NCBI RefSeq assembly: GCF_008806775.1
Contig: NZ_WAEM01000009.1
Location: 1-64,000, forward strand
DNA length: 64,000 nucleotides
Direction: 5' to 3'
Source of the DNA: Flavobacterium luteum
Lineage (GTDB): Bacteria > Bacteroidota > Bacteroidia > Flavobacteriales > Flavobacteriaceae
The position numbers and the translations under genes are program-made. Shown here in pieces: positions 1 to 11,000 of this stretch (positions are counted from its first letter, which is position 1; every line of letters begins with the position of its first letter). Under the pieces are notes generated by a model. The model was not told the origin of the DNA. It saw only the letters and a program-made list of their open reading frames with translations, and did not search any database.

Positions 1-1020
1 AGCACCACTAACCATAACTGTAAATCCAAAAATAACGCCAACATTTGTTGCACCTTCACCTATTTGCTCAGGAGACACTCTTTTTACATTACCCCCATCA
101 TCAAGCAATAGTATTACGGGAACTTGGTTGCCTGCTTTTGATAATACTAAAACTGATACTTATACTTTTACGCCAACTGCCGGACAATGTGCAACTACAG
201 CACCACTAACCATAACTGTAAATCCAAAAATAACGCCAACATTTGTTGCACCTTCACCTATTTGCTCAGGAGACACTCTTTTTACATTACCCCCATCATC
301 AAGCAATAGTATTACTGGAACTTGGTTGCCGGCTTTTGATAATACTAAATCCGACACTTATACTTTTACGCCAAATGCTGGACAATGTGCAACTGCTGCA
401 CCACTAACCATAACTGTAAATCCAAAAATAACGCCAATATTTTCAGCAACTACTCCTATTTGCTCTGGAGACACTCTTTTTACATTACCTCTGTCTTCAA
501 TTAATAGTATTACTGGAACTTGGTTGCCTGCTTTTGACAATACTAAAACTGATACTTATACTTTTACACCAACTGCTGGGCTATGCGCAACAACAACTCC
601 GCTTATTATAACCGTAAATCCAAACGTAACTCCTACGTTTACTCCTGTACCTGATATATGCTTAGGAGCAATTTTATCGCCTTTGCCATTATCTTCTTTA
701 GAAGCAATAACAGGTACTTGGACCCCGCCATTAGACAATACTAAAACAACAACTTATACTTTTACTCCAACTAATGGATTATGTGCTACTAGCACTACTT
801 TGGATATTACCATAAATACAAGTGCAACTATCACTCCTTTATTCGACACAGTTGATCCTATATGTGTTGGTGGGGTACTTTCAGACTTACCTTTAACATC
901 TATAAATACTATAAAAGGAACTTGGTCACCGCCATTAAATACTACCACTACCACTTCTTATACTTTTACTCCTGATTTGGGTCAATGTGCTTCAACTACT
1001 CAACTACAAATTGAGGTATT
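1..1020 (+). repeat. 198-bp tandem repeat inside a surface-protein gene
   Basis: About five tandem units of 198 bp (66 codons) make up the first kilobase. The first 118 bases recur at 199-316 with only one difference that I see, and later units (from about 397, 595 and 793) diverge progressively. Each unit encodes a Cys-containing beta module carrying ICSGDTLFTLP, GTWLPAFDNT and TYTFTPTAGQCAT. The near-identity of units 1 and 2 suggests recent duplication or ongoing recombination. The array probably continues to the left of the window. Confidence 0.9.
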
Positions 1021-2575
1021 AGACATTCCAATTGTTCAAGCTAATGCTGTTTCTTCTTCTATTTGTTCAGGAAGTAATACTGCAATAACACTCACTAGCA
1101 CTGTTCCTGCAACAACCTATAATTGGAATGCTATTAACAGTAATGCAACTGGTGCAACTGCCGGATCAGGTGATCAAATAATTCAGAAACTCTTTACTGT
1201 TGATAATCAATCGGGAGAAGTTGTTTATGCAATTACCCCATCAGCAAAAGGATGCAATGGTTTAACTATACTAGCTCCTATAGTTGTTAATCCAATCCCT
1301 CAAGTTAGTGCTTCTCCTAACTTACAAACAATTTGTTCAGGCGGGACTACTTCTATTATATTATCTAGCGAAGTAGGATTGACCACTTTTGATTGGACAG
1401 TTATTCAAACTGGAGTTTTGGGAGGCCTTTCAGGAAACGACAGTACCATTGTTCAAACTTTAACCACTACAGATATAAAAGAAGGTTTTGCTGAATATAT
1501 TGTGACTCCAAAAATAAATGGATGCTTTGGAGCACCTCTGTCTGTGGTTGTAAAAGTAAATCCTATTCCTGAAATTTTTGGTACTTCAGGAGGTTCGATT
1601 TGTAGTAGCAACTATACCAATATTAAGTTAATTCCTAATCCAAACATTCCTCTAACAACATTTGAATGGACTGCCAACCCAATAGATGTTACTGGTGCCA
1701 AAGATGATTCTGGAGAAGATGTTATCGAACAACTTTTAGAAACAGAAACCGGAGGAACAGTTACTTATACTGTAACTCCAAGCTATTCTGGCTGTAAAGG
1801 AAACCCGTCTTTGGTAAAAATAAATGTTGACCCACTTCCAAAACCAAATCTAAAAGACGGTAAAATTTGTATTGAAAAAGCTACGGGAAGTACCTTAAAT
1901 GCCTACCTGATAGAAACCAACTTAAGCGACCCAAATTTAGAATTTGAATGGTACTTTGAAAACGTTAAAATTAATGGCGCAACGCAAAACAGCTATGAAG
2001 CTGCAGCAATTGGAAAATATTCTGTACTCGTTTTTAATAAACTAACAGGTTGTACTTCGAAAGAGGTATTTGCTACTATTAGTGAAACGTTCCCTGCCAA
2101 TTCCTATACCATAGAACAAACAACAGCTTTTACAGAAAGCGCTACTATAACCATAACCGTTAACGGAGACTTAAATGAATACCTCTATAAAATAGATAAT
2201 GGCGCTTGGCAAAATTCCAATGTTTTTTCTGGTATTTCAAGCGGTTTACACACCATTAACATAACTGATACCGAAGGCTGTACGAGTTTTTCAGATACCG
2301 TTACTATTATTAATTATCCTAAGTTTTTTACTCCTAATGGTGATGGATATAATGATACTTGGAATGTCGTGGGATTAGCCGAAAATGCAAATGCAAAACT
2401 ATCTATATACGATCGATACGGAAAATTAATAAAACAAATAAGTTCGGATGGAACGGGCTGGGACGGAACGTTTAACAAACAATTATTGCCTGCAACCGAC
2501 TATTGGTTTACCATTAATTATTTTGAAGACCAGATTGAAAAACTATTTAAAGCCCATTTTTCACTCAAACGTTAA
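2..2575 (+). CDS. T9SS type B surface protein with tandem Ig/PKD-like repeats (5' partial)
   Basis: The reading frame is open from base 2, so the start lies outside the window; 857 codons are visible. In order: about five 66-residue repeats (to about residue 340), three PKD-like modules of roughly 90 residues each with ICSG near the start, a region with further Ig-like character, and a C-terminal gliding-motility-associated sorting domain starting near FFTPNGDGYNDTW, with YDRYGKLI and GWDGT. The last matches the CHU_C/TIGR04131 class, the signal for T9SS export and SprF-linked (type B) surface attachment. It is probably an adhesin or a cell-surface filament protein; the ligand is unknown. The ATG at 128 is internal and should not be taken as the start. 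Confidence 0.9.
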   Translation, partial: APLTITVNPKITPTFVAPSPICSGDTLFTLPPSSSNSITGTWLPAFDNTKTDTYTFTPTAGQCATTAPLTITVNPKITPTFVAPSPICSGDTLFTLPPSSSNSITGTWLPAFDNTKSDTYTFTPNAGQCATAAPLTITVNPKITPIFSATTPICSGDTLFTLPLSSINSITGTWLPAFDNTKTDTYTFTPTAGLCATTTPLIITVNPNVTPTFTPVPDICLGAILSPLPLSSLEAITGTWTPPLDNTKTTTYTFTPTNGLCATSTTLDITINTSATITPLFDTVDPICVGGVLSDLPLTSINTIKGTWSPPLNTTTTTSYTFTPDLGQCASTTQLQIEVLDIPIVQANAVSSSICSGSNTAITLTSTVPATTYNWNAINSNATGATAGSGDQIIQKLFTVDNQSGEVVYAITPSAKGCNGLTILAPIVVNPIPQVSASPNLQTICSGGTTSIILSSEVGLTTFDWTVIQTGVLGGLSGNDSTIVQTLTTTDIKEGFAEYIVTPKINGCFGAPLSVVVKVNPIPEIFGTSGGSICSSNYTNIKLIPNPNIPLTTFEWTANPIDVTGAKDDSGEDVIEQLLETETGGTVTYTVTPSYSGCKGNPSLVKINVDPLPKPNLKDGKICIEKATGSTLNAYLIETNLSDPNLEFEWYFENVKINGATQNSYEAAAIGKYSVLVFNKLTGCTSKEVFATISETFPANSYTIEQTTAFTESATITITVNGDLNEYLYKIDNGAWQNSNVFSGISSGLHTINITDTEGCTSFSDTVTIINYPKFFTPNGDGYNDTWNVVGLAENANAKLSIYDRYGKLIKQISSDGTGWDGTFNKQLLPATDYWFTINYFEDQIEKLFKAHFSLKR

Positions 2576-2664
2576 TTCAACTTTAAGGATTAAGATTATT
2601 AGAAAAACCATACTAATTGTTATTCAAGACTATTTAATAAAAAAGTATACATAAATTTAAAACC

Positions 2665-3102
2665 ATGGTTGAAACGTTAACCAATGATATAATAGAAAAA
2701 GAAACTACAAACCAAATGGAGTTTATGAATGCCTTCGGAATCGTTTTCGAAAAGCACTTTGTTGTATTTGATAATAATAAAAAAATAAAAATAAACATGA
2801 GCGAAGCAAAGCATGTAAATATGCGAAAGAGCAGAATCATGACTAAAAATATTTTTTTGATTGCCATTGCTGTTTATACTCTTATTTTTAGCTATTATTT
2901 GGATATTGCATTAGTATATAAAATAATATTTGAAACATTAGCCTTATTCTTATTGACTTTAGGGATGCTCTACAAAGAATACCAATACAAATTTATCATT
3001 GTAAAACTTAACGAATGCATAACATTTATAGTAAAAGAACACTTGAAAGAAGATGCAAAAAAAATCCAACGCGTTTTGGCTGAAAAATTACATAAAGGGT
3101 AA
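2665..3102 (+). CDS. Small two-TM membrane protein, function unknown
   Basis: A 145-residue protein that starts at ATG 2665, 89 bp after the preceding surface-protein gene. A soluble N-terminal segment (about 1-58) is followed by two hydrophobic helices (about 61-80 and 84-103) and a charged C-terminal tail of about 40 residues with helical character. The order soluble segment, TM hairpin, soluble tail recalls small membrane proteins with a PH-like fold, but I see no diagnostic motif and assign no family. It could be co-transcribed with the upstream gene; no terminator is evident between them. Confidence 0.6.
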   Translation: MVETLTNDIIEKETTNQMEFMNAFGIVFEKHFVVFDNNKKIKINMSEAKHVNMRKSRIMTKNIFLIAIAVYTLIFSYYLDIALVYKIIFETLALFLLTLGMLYKEYQYKFIIVKLNECITFIVKEHLKEDAKKIQRVLAEKLHKG

Positions 3103-3215
3103 CTTTCGTCTTCTTCATTACATAAATCTAATTTAAATAATACTCTTTTTGCGAAATTGCACTCTTAAGTCGCAATAAGTAAAACAGCAGTTTATTTTTT
3201 ATGGCTTCTCGATAC

Positions 3216-3240
3216 TTTTCAAAATTTACAATTTTGAAAA
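3216..3240. repeat. AT-rich hairpin
   Basis: TTTTCAAAATT and AATTTTGAAAA form a perfect 11-bp stem around the loop TAC. It is flanked by CTCGATAC on the left and CTCGAAG...CGATAC on the right. It lies 114 bp after the two-TM gene and has no clean T-tract, so it may be an interspersed repeat rather than a terminator. Confidence 0.6.
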
Positions 3241-3712
3241 ACTCGAAGTAACGATACACTAAACAATTTATTTTAAATTAACTCCTTTGTTAAAAACCTC
3301 ATCTATTCTATTTCAAAACGCTGGCCGCTTTGAGTGCTTTTTGTAAATAAAGATAACTTTGAGGATACACGAAAAAGTCATTGAAAAGTACTAAACATAA
3401 AATTATATTCACAAATAGTCCTTTACCTTCCCTTTTAAGAATAAAACAAATCAATAAACCTTTTATAAACTCCTGATTATTCCATTTTAGAGGATGTAGC
3501 TATAAATAAACCAAAATATTATTAAAAAAAGTGGAATTTAAATGCTATTTTAATACTAAAATCCCTATAATTTTATAAAAATAAAAAAAATAAAAAATGA
3601 AGTTTTTTACCCATATATATGTAAAAAATGAATTTTAAGACGTTTTTTATTATTTATATAGAAATCTTACTCTTAAATAAAATAAAATATAAAGAGCCAT
3701 ATTACAAATTTT

Positions 3713-3860
3713 CCACAACATTGCCACAACATTTGTTGTAAATCTCAGAAAGAAAAAAAAGAAAAAAACGATTTATAAAAGGCTAAAAACTCTTTGTTTT
3801 TAAGTGTTTTACCATAATTACAACGTTGTAATTTGAGACTGTATAGTTATTGTATATGTA
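3713..3860 (+). promoter_or_regulatory. Shared surface-gene regulatory module, copy 1
   Basis: Direct repeats CCACAACATT start at 3713 and 3724 (11 bp apart). A perfect 18-bp palindrome AATTACAACGTTGTAATT spans 3816-3833. TGTATAG starts at 3840 and TGTATATG at 3851. The same parts with the same 11-bp spacings recur at 21234-21390. The arrangement indicates binding of a dimeric regulator near the promoter of the 1202-residue surface gene at 3938; the regulator is unknown. Confidence 0.65.
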
Positions 3861-3937
3861 ATTTATATTTTTTAGAGCAATTTTTAACCTAATATTGGTG
3901 ACCACAAAAATTAATTATTTACCAAAAACAATTTATT

Positions 3938-6900
3938 ATGAAAAAATTATTTTTATTACTTTTCTTAATGACTATTTCATTAGGACAATCTCAGAATTTG
4001 ATAACAAATTCTTATTTCAACGGCAACTCCTCCACTGGATGGACTGCTAACGGGATACCAGCCGCACAAACAGCACAAGCAGTGGGTAATGAATTTGTTT
4101 GGTCTGCAACTAATTCAGCAGCTCCAGATTTCAGTTCCGAGTTTTATCAGGCGGGTATTTCGATAACAGGTGGGGCTACCTACACTGTTACTTTTAGAGC
4201 TAGATGTTTGTCAGGCACCAGAAACATAAAAGTTCAAATGCAGAATGTAGGTGGCTGGGGTCTAGTTACTTCAACATATATTAGCTTAACGACTACCATG
4301 ACAGTATATACGTATACTTTCAATGCATCAATAAGTAGTGCTGATACTCAGATGCAATTCCATTTGGGTGGACAAGGATTTTCACAAGGTGTAGCTCTTG
4401 ATGATATCACTTTAATAGCAGGAACTGCTACTGAATGTACTAATTTTATTCAAGATGGTACTGAAACTGGTATAGACTGTGGAGGTTCATGTGGTCCATG
4501 TCTTATTAATCCAACATTTAATGCATTTACTGTGGGATCTAAAGTAGTTGGAAATGCTCCATTTACAGTAACGGCTACCTCAGATAATCCTGCTACACCT
4601 ACTTACACTAGTAGTAATACTGCTGTAGCAACTATTAGTGGAAGCACAGTAACTATTTTAGCCGCAGGAACTACTACTATTACAGCAACTCAAGCTGCCG
4701 ATGCTAGTTATTATCAAGGTTCAACATCTGCTACATTAACGGTAATTCCTGGAGCATCACCTGCACTCCCTTCAGCCCCTGCAAGAAATGCTTGGGATGT
4801 CGTTTCTATGTTTACAGGTGGTACAACCCCAGCATATGCTAACGTATCTGCAACTGCAGGGAGATCTTTTTGGACATCTGGTTCTACTTTAACAACTACA
4901 GGCATAGGTAGCGGAACAGATACTGCATTACGAATAGATAATTTTGGATTCTTAGGGTATGTTGCAAATACTGCTGATACTGCTAATTTTCCTGTAACTG
5001 GAATGACAGATGTTCATGTTGACATTTATTTAAGCACACCGCTTGCAAATATGTTTATCGTACTTTTAGATACTGGAGATCGTCTGTATAATACAGGGGC
5101 ACTTGTTGCAGGTTGGAATTCACTTGATATCCCATTATCAAGTTTTCCTATAGCAGCTCCAGGTACAGTAAGAGGATTTAAGTTTGAGCACAATCAGCCT
5201 GGTTTGAGAACAATTTATATCGATAATCTATATTTCTACAGAGCGGCAACTGTTCAACCTCCAACATTTAGCACTACTTTTACCGTTGCTAGTCCTAAAA
5301 CTGTAGGAGACAGCGCAATAACATTAACCGCTCCAACTTCAAATAGCGCTGGTGCTTTTACTTTTACAAGTAATAATCTTGCGGTAGCTACAATTGCTGG
5401 AAATACTTTAACAATTGTTGGTGCTGGAACAGCGACTATTAGTGTTATACAAGCAGCAAACGGAATTTATGGTTCAGGTCTTGCAACTGCCACTTTAGAT
5501 GTTTCACCAGGTTCAGCTCCTGCAGCTCCAACACGAAATACTTGGGATGTTGTTTCTCTTTACAGTGGAGCTTATACTAATTTAGCTAGTGCTACTTGGG
5601 CAGCTGCTTCAACTTTAACAGATGTTGTGCTTCAAGGAAATGCCACTAAAAAAATGAGTAATTTTATTGTTGAGATTATTAACTTCGCTGCTACTGATGT
5701 TTCTGCAATGACTATGTTACATATGGATATTTATACTCCTGATAGTCCTAGTTTTAACATTTGGTTGCTTAATAATGGCGATAGAAATGCACAGATTTTT
5801 CCAGCTATCAATGGATGGAGAAGTATTGACATACCTTTATCGACTTATGTGAATAAAGGTTTAAACATGTCAGGAATTAGTTTTCTTAAGTTTGAAAGCT
5901 TAACTGGTGGTGGAAAAACCGTGTATGTAGATAATGTTTATTTCTACAGACCTGCTACTTTATTTCCTGCTACTGTAGGAACATTTACAGTTCCTGCAAA
6001 AACTCAAGGAGATGCTATTTTTACATTAACTCCTCCATCTTCCAATAATATTAAACCTTTTACATATACCAGTAGCAATACTGCTGTAGCGAGAATAGTT
6101 AACGGAAACCAAGTGAGTATTATTAGTGGAGGTACTTCTACTATTACTGCTTCACAAATTGCGGACGGAAATGTTGGTCCAACTAGTAAAGCTGCTTCGT
6201 TAGTGGTAACCTTTCTTTCGCCAGGACCATCACCAACACCTCCGGCCTTAGATCCTTCAGGAGTAGTATCAATGTACACAGGAACACCGACTACTTTTGC
6301 TAATGCATGTAATATGGTACGTTCTGATTGGACATCAGGAACTACAATGACATCAATTTCTAATGGAACTAATACCGCATTAAAAATTGATAATTTTGGA
6401 TTTATTGGTCTTGTAAATCAAGGGGAAGTACGTTTTAGTGCAGCTGGAATGAACACAATGCATATGGATATATATCTTAACACACCGTTATCAAATATGT
6501 TTGTCGTGTTTTTAGCACCAGGTGATATTCTTTATAATACAGGTGCCCTTAAAGCAGGTTGGAATTCATTAAATATTAGTTTATCTAACTGGGGCGGAGC
6601 AGATTTAACCCAAATTAGAGGATTTAAATTAGAGCAAAATGTTGCTCCAAATACAACACAGATTTATGTTGATAATATGTATTTCTGGGATAATAAAATT
6701 ACTCAATTGAGACCTTCATTATGTGGTAAAACGTTAGCTAGCCTAGATACTGCTATAGAAGCAAGCCCTGTAAATGGCGCTACCGAATATACTTTTGAAG
6801 TAACAAGAACTGACAATAATGTTGTTGATACTATTGTTTGGTCTAACTATTTCTTTTTCCCAGCTACTAAAATAACTGGTGGATTAGTTTATGGAAAATC

Positions 6901-7546
6901 ATATTCTGTAAGAGTAAAAGCAAAAGTAGGTGGTGTTTATCAACTTTATGGTGTTACATGTATTATTACAGCACCTAGTGAGCCAGTTGTAACTACAACT
7001 AAGATTAGACCAATGCAGTGTGGCAAAACTCTTAATTTTTTAAATGATGCTATCCAGGCGAGTCCTGTATACTTAGCAACTCAATATGAGTTTCAAGTTT
7101 CTGATGGTGTTACTACTGTAGTTATCCCGTCTGCCAATTATTACTTCAGACTAAGTAGTTTTCCTGGTGGTGGTGTTTATGGAACAGCGTATACAATATC
7201 TGTTAGATCTAAAGGTGCTGCTACTGCATTCACAGCTTACGGTGATTCTTGTGTAGTTACTACACCTATTGCAAGAATGTCTGAAGTATCCAATAATGAT
7301 GTTTTTGAAGTAAAAGCATTCCCTAACCCATTTGCATCACACTTTAGTTTAGACATCGAGAGTACAAGCGACGCTCAAGTAGATATGAAAGTGTATGATA
7401 TGATTGGACGTCAATTAGAAGTACGTAAAGCTTCGGTTTCAGAATTAAGTGTTCTTGAAGTGGGACGGAATTACCCAACAGGTATATACAACGTTGTTGT
7501 ATCTCAAGGTAAAAACACGAAATCTATTAGAATGATTAAAAGATAA
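3938..7546 (+). CDS. Modular T9SS type A secreted surface protein, 1202 aa
   Basis: Signal peptide at residues 1-19 (MKKLFLLLFLMTISLGQSQ). A CBM4/9-like jelly-roll module (about 20-165) is followed by a Cys motif DGTETGIDCGGSCGPC (about 174-189). Bacterial Ig2-like modules then alternate with three copies of a roughly 160-residue beta-sandwich, recognisable by WDVVSMF/WDVVSLY, GWNSLDI and IYIDNLYFYR (about 275-440, 526-674, 767-918). Two Cys-bracketed modules starting RPxxCGKTL (about 921-1111) precede a type A T9SS sorting domain (PNPF...YDMIGRQLE...YPTGIYNVVV...RMIKR, about 1120-1202). No catalytic domain is seen. It is probably an exported, surface-linked carbohydrate-binding or adhesive protein. 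The 3' end and terminator closely match those of the 3016-residue gene downstream. Confidence 0.88.
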   Translation: MKKLFLLLFLMTISLGQSQNLITNSYFNGNSSTGWTANGIPAAQTAQAVGNEFVWSATNSAAPDFSSEFYQAGISITGGATYTVTFRARCLSGTRNIKVQMQNVGGWGLVTSTYISLTTTMTVYTYTFNASISSADTQMQFHLGGQGFSQGVALDDITLIAGTATECTNFIQDGTETGIDCGGSCGPCLINPTFNAFTVGSKVVGNAPFTVTATSDNPATPTYTSSNTAVATISGSTVTILAAGTTTITATQAADASYYQGSTSATLTVIPGASPALPSAPARNAWDVVSMFTGGTTPAYANVSATAGRSFWTSGSTLTTTGIGSGTDTALRIDNFGFLGYVANTADTANFPVTGMTDVHVDIYLSTPLANMFIVLLDTGDRLYNTGALVAGWNSLDIPLSSFPIAAPGTVRGFKFEHNQPGLRTIYIDNLYFYRAATVQPPTFSTTFTVASPKTVGDSAITLTAPTSNSAGAFTFTSNNLAVATIAGNTLTIVGAGTATISVIQAANGIYGSGLATATLDVSPGSAPAAPTRNTWDVVSLYSGAYTNLASATWAAASTLTDVVLQGNATKKMSNFIVEIINFAATDVSAMTMLHMDIYTPDSPSFNIWLLNNGDRNAQIFPAINGWRSIDIPLSTYVNKGLNMSGISFLKFESLTGGGKTVYVDNVYFYRPATLFPATVGTFTVPAKTQGDAIFTLTPPSSNNIKPFTYTSSNTAVARIVNGNQVSIISGGTSTITASQIADGNVGPTSKAASLVVTFLSPGPSPTPPALDPSGVVSMYTGTPTTFANACNMVRSDWTSGTTMTSISNGTNTALKIDNFGFIGLVNQGEVRFSAAGMNTMHMDIYLNTPLSNMFVVFLAPGDILYNTGALKAGWNSLNISLSNWGGADLTQIRGFKLEQNVAPNTTQIYVDNMYFWDNKITQLRPSLCGKTLASLDTAIEASPVNGATEYTFEVTRTDNNVVDTIVWSNYFFFPATKITGGLVYGKSYSVRVKAKVGGVYQLYGVTCIITAPSEPVVTTTKIRPMQCGKTLNFLNDAIQASPVYLATQYEFQVSDGVTTVVIPSANYYFRLSSFPGGGVYGTAYTISVRSKGAATAFTAYGDSCVVTTPIARMSEVSNNDVFEVKAFPNPFASHFSLDIESTSDAQVDMKVYDMIGRQLEVRKASVSELSVLEVGRNYPTGIYNVVVSQGKNTKSIRMIKR

Positions 7547-7575
7547 GTTTATTTAAAAATTAAGTTATCTTAAAG

Positions 7576-7607
7576 AAACCTCTTCAGCAATGAAGAGGTT
7601 TTTTTTA
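7576..7607 (+). terminator. Rho-independent terminator with GCAA loop
   Basis: AAACCTCTTCA pairs with TGAAGAGGTTT around a GCAA tetraloop, followed by a T-tract, 30 bp after the stop codon. A near-identical copy follows the 3016-residue gene. Confidence 0.9.
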
Positions 7608-7884
7608 TTTGTTTTATAATTCTTAAGCCCATAACTGTTCTTTACTAAAATAAGTAGTTACAAACCCTCATAAAACCAAAAATCTATAAATGAATAAAGT
7701 ACTAGTATTAAAAATAAGATATACTTACTACTATTCATATTTTTTTAGGAATATGAAATTTATTAAAAATGTTTTTTTAACATAAATAAATAGACATATA
7801 CTAATTTAAGTATACTTTTTTTATTTAATAGAAAATTACAACCCCACTACATTAGATAAATAGAAAACAAAAACTATACATTAA

Positions 7885-8060
7885 CACAACATTTACATAA
7901 TATTGCTAAAATTAATAAGAACATACAATTGAGTTTTGTTGTAACAAAATCTTCGCAAACAATTGATTTTATTGAAAAAAAAAGAAAAAATAAAAATTTA
8001 TTTTAGATTGTATAGTTTTTATATACTATATCGATAGCGTAAAAATACTACAACGTTGTA
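7885..8060 (+). promoter_or_regulatory. Shared surface-gene regulatory module, rearranged copy
   Basis: One ACACAACATT element starts at 7885, TGTATAGTTTTTATAT starts at 8009, and the perfect palindrome TACAACGTTGTA spans 8049-8060, only 30 bp from the ATG at 8091. The parts match those at 3713-3860 and 21234-21390, but here TGTATAG precedes the palindrome instead of following it. The rest of the 544-bp gap (7547-8090) is AT-rich with no gene. Confidence 0.55.
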
Positions 8061-8090
8061 AATTTACATATTCACCAAAAAAATTAAAAC

Positions 8091-11000
8091 ATGAAAAAAT
8101 TATTATTACTCTTTTTCCTGTTAGTTTACGCTTCAGGATTTTCGCAACCCACAGTGATGCCCACTACTCCACCGACTAGAACTGCATCTAATGTATTATC
8201 CATTTACAGTGGAGCCTACACCAATCAGACTGGAGTTAGTTACCCCACTTTTGGGGGAGCCACTCTTAACGCAGATCTTGCTTTGCCTGGTTCTCCAGCA
8301 GGAACTGCCAAAAGTTATAGTGCTCACAGCTTTTCTGGTATTCAAGTAAATACTGCAGGAGTTCTTGACGTGTCAGGGATGACTACTTTACACTTAGATG
8401 TTTATTCTACTAATTATACTTCTCTGGCTGTTAAACTAGAGTCATCTACTACAACTGCAAGAGAATTAACGGTAACAGGCTCAACTATTCCTTCAAGTAC
8501 CACAAGAAATCAATGGATTAGCCTTGATTTAGATTTAAGTACTTACAATACTGGAAATATTTTAAGTAGCTTAAAATACATCGTTCCTGTTACTTTTGGT
8601 CAAAATGCAACTCTATTTATTACTAATGTCTATTTTTATAAACCCGAACTATTAACTGGTAATATGTATATCAATGATGGTACTTTTGCTGCTGGTGATT
8701 TTTGTACAGCGGCAGGTCAAGATATTGCTGGTAATGATGGCACATCAGCTAAGCCATTTGCTACTTTAGCCTATGCATTATCACGCTCTTCGCAGGCTGC
8801 AGGCACTATTTTTTATATCGATGCGGGTACCTACTCTTGGTCGACAGTACATACATTTACTGCATCGGGTACATTGGCTAGTCCTATTACCATACAGGGA
8901 AAAGGAAATGGGTCAACCATCATAACATCCACTGCAGCAGCTAATTCTGGATTGTATTTTTCAACGGGTAATTATTGGACGGTAAAAGACTTACAATGGA
9001 ATGCAACAACAGCATGGTCTGCAAGGGTTGATACTGCAATAGGGATCACCTTACAAAACTGTATCTTCAATTTTACTGGTACTGGTACTACTATTCAGTC
9101 TGTTGTAATGGCTAATGCCGGGGGCCAACTGGCTATAAAAAACTGTACGCTTTCAAGAAACAACACTAATTATCACATGATAGAAGTAGTAGCAGGTACT
9201 TCTTTAACATTACAAGATAACACCATTAGATTTTCTGCTATAGCAGCTGTTGGAACGGCGTCTTCCGTGCAGTTTGCAGCAAATGCTGCATCAGTATTAA
9301 TTATGGAACGCAACAAACTTTATGGTGGTGGCTATGGAGTGGGTTTTGTTGCAGCAGGAACTATTGCTGCAAATGCGAGCACAATTATTAAAAATAATTT
9401 TTTTAGCTCCAACTGGGGTATTGTAAACACTCAGATAACAGGCTTAAAAGTGTATAATAATTCTTTCTACACTGCTGATAATTGTCTGTATGCTATAACC
9501 CCAGCTTTTATGAACAATTGGGATATACAAAATAATGTATTATACACTTATGGTGCAGCGGCTTGTGTTCTAGTGAACGCTACAACAGCAGCAACAATGA
9601 ATTACAATCATTACTACTATCCTAGTGGTACAGGTGCAGTTAATCTAAGTGGTGTAACATCTTCTCTTGCTACATGGAAAGCATCAGGAAACCCACTTGC
9701 GATTCGTGAAGCCAATGGCCAAGGAGGTGCTGTACTGGCTAATAATCCATTATATGTAAATATAGCATCTCTCGCTACTAATGATTTACATCTACAAACG
9801 GGTTCTCCTGCTATTGCTGTGGGTAATAGTAGTTTAGTAATTGATGATATTGATGGAACTACACGACCATTAGGAGGAACTTATGAAATCGGTGCGGATG
9901 AATTTTGTAGTGATACTATAACACTTTCATCAGCAGCGGGTACAAATGCTCAGACGATTAGTTCAGGTGCAGCAATTACAAACATTACTTATACTACATC
10001 AGGAGCAACAGGAGCAACAGTCACTGGGCTACCTACAGGGGTAACTAGCAATTGGCTAGCAAATGTACTTACTATTAATGGTACACCTACAAGTGCAGGA
10101 GGAACCTATACAGTATCATTAACGGGTGGCTGTGGAATAACTACTACAACTGGAACAATCACCGTATTACCGCAATTTGGCTTAGCACTAGGATATGAAG
10201 TGGGAGAAACAGGAGGTTACACAGGCATCTTTGGAGGCATGCCAGTGCCTACACTTGTAACTGGCACTGGAACTAACACCACTAGAGTTCAACAAATAGT
10301 TACAGATACAGCACAACAAGTTTGGCAAGGAGAAGATATAAATTTAACAAAACCTGTCGATTTAACAGTGACCAAAACAATGTCTATAGATGTATATGCT
10401 TCTGGACCCATGTTTTTTTTAGTAAAAGTAAAAGGCGGTACTGGAACACCTGCAGCAATTGTTAGCTACACTGGTACTAATACATGGCAGACTTGTTATT
10501 TTACATTTGGTACTGCACTTGATAGCCAGGCTGCTACGGCAACTGGTGTTTATACTGGTTTTGTTATTCACCCCTACTGGGAGACTGCAGTTCAAACTGC
10601 TTTTGGAACACTTAAACCTGCAAGAACTATTATAGTAGATAATATTAGAGGTACACTTGCTCCACAACTAGGAGCGTTAGCTCTTACTTCAAAAATTGTG
10701 GGAGATACTGCTTTCACGGTAACTCAACCAACATCAAATAACGTTTCAGGTGCCTTTACTTATACAAGTGCCACTCCTGGTGTAGCTACCATTAATAGTA
10801 GTACTGGCCTAATAACTATTTTTGGCGCAGGTACTTCGGTTATTACAGCTACACAAGCAGCCGCTAATGGGTATGTTGCAAGTAGTGTGTCAGCTACTCT
10901 TACAGTTACCGCAGCACCATCATCTTATACTTGGGGCGGAACTAATAGTGCCTGGACTACAGCAGCAAGCTGGACTCCTACTAGAACTACACCCGCAATT

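Larger units (their letters stand above)
3103..3937. other. Long AT-rich intergenic region
   Basis: 835 bp without a convincing gene. It holds a hairpin at 3216-3240 and, in its distal half, the promoter-like module at 3713-3860 that is shared with two other surface genes. The stretch 3400-3700 is very AT-rich with oligo-A/T runs, typical of the leader regions of the large surface genes in this window. Confidence 0.7.

Noticed and set aside
1..1020. Tandem repeats as a possible CRISPR or mobile repeat array
   Set aside because: They are in frame, encode a Cys-containing beta module, and belong to a single surface-protein gene.
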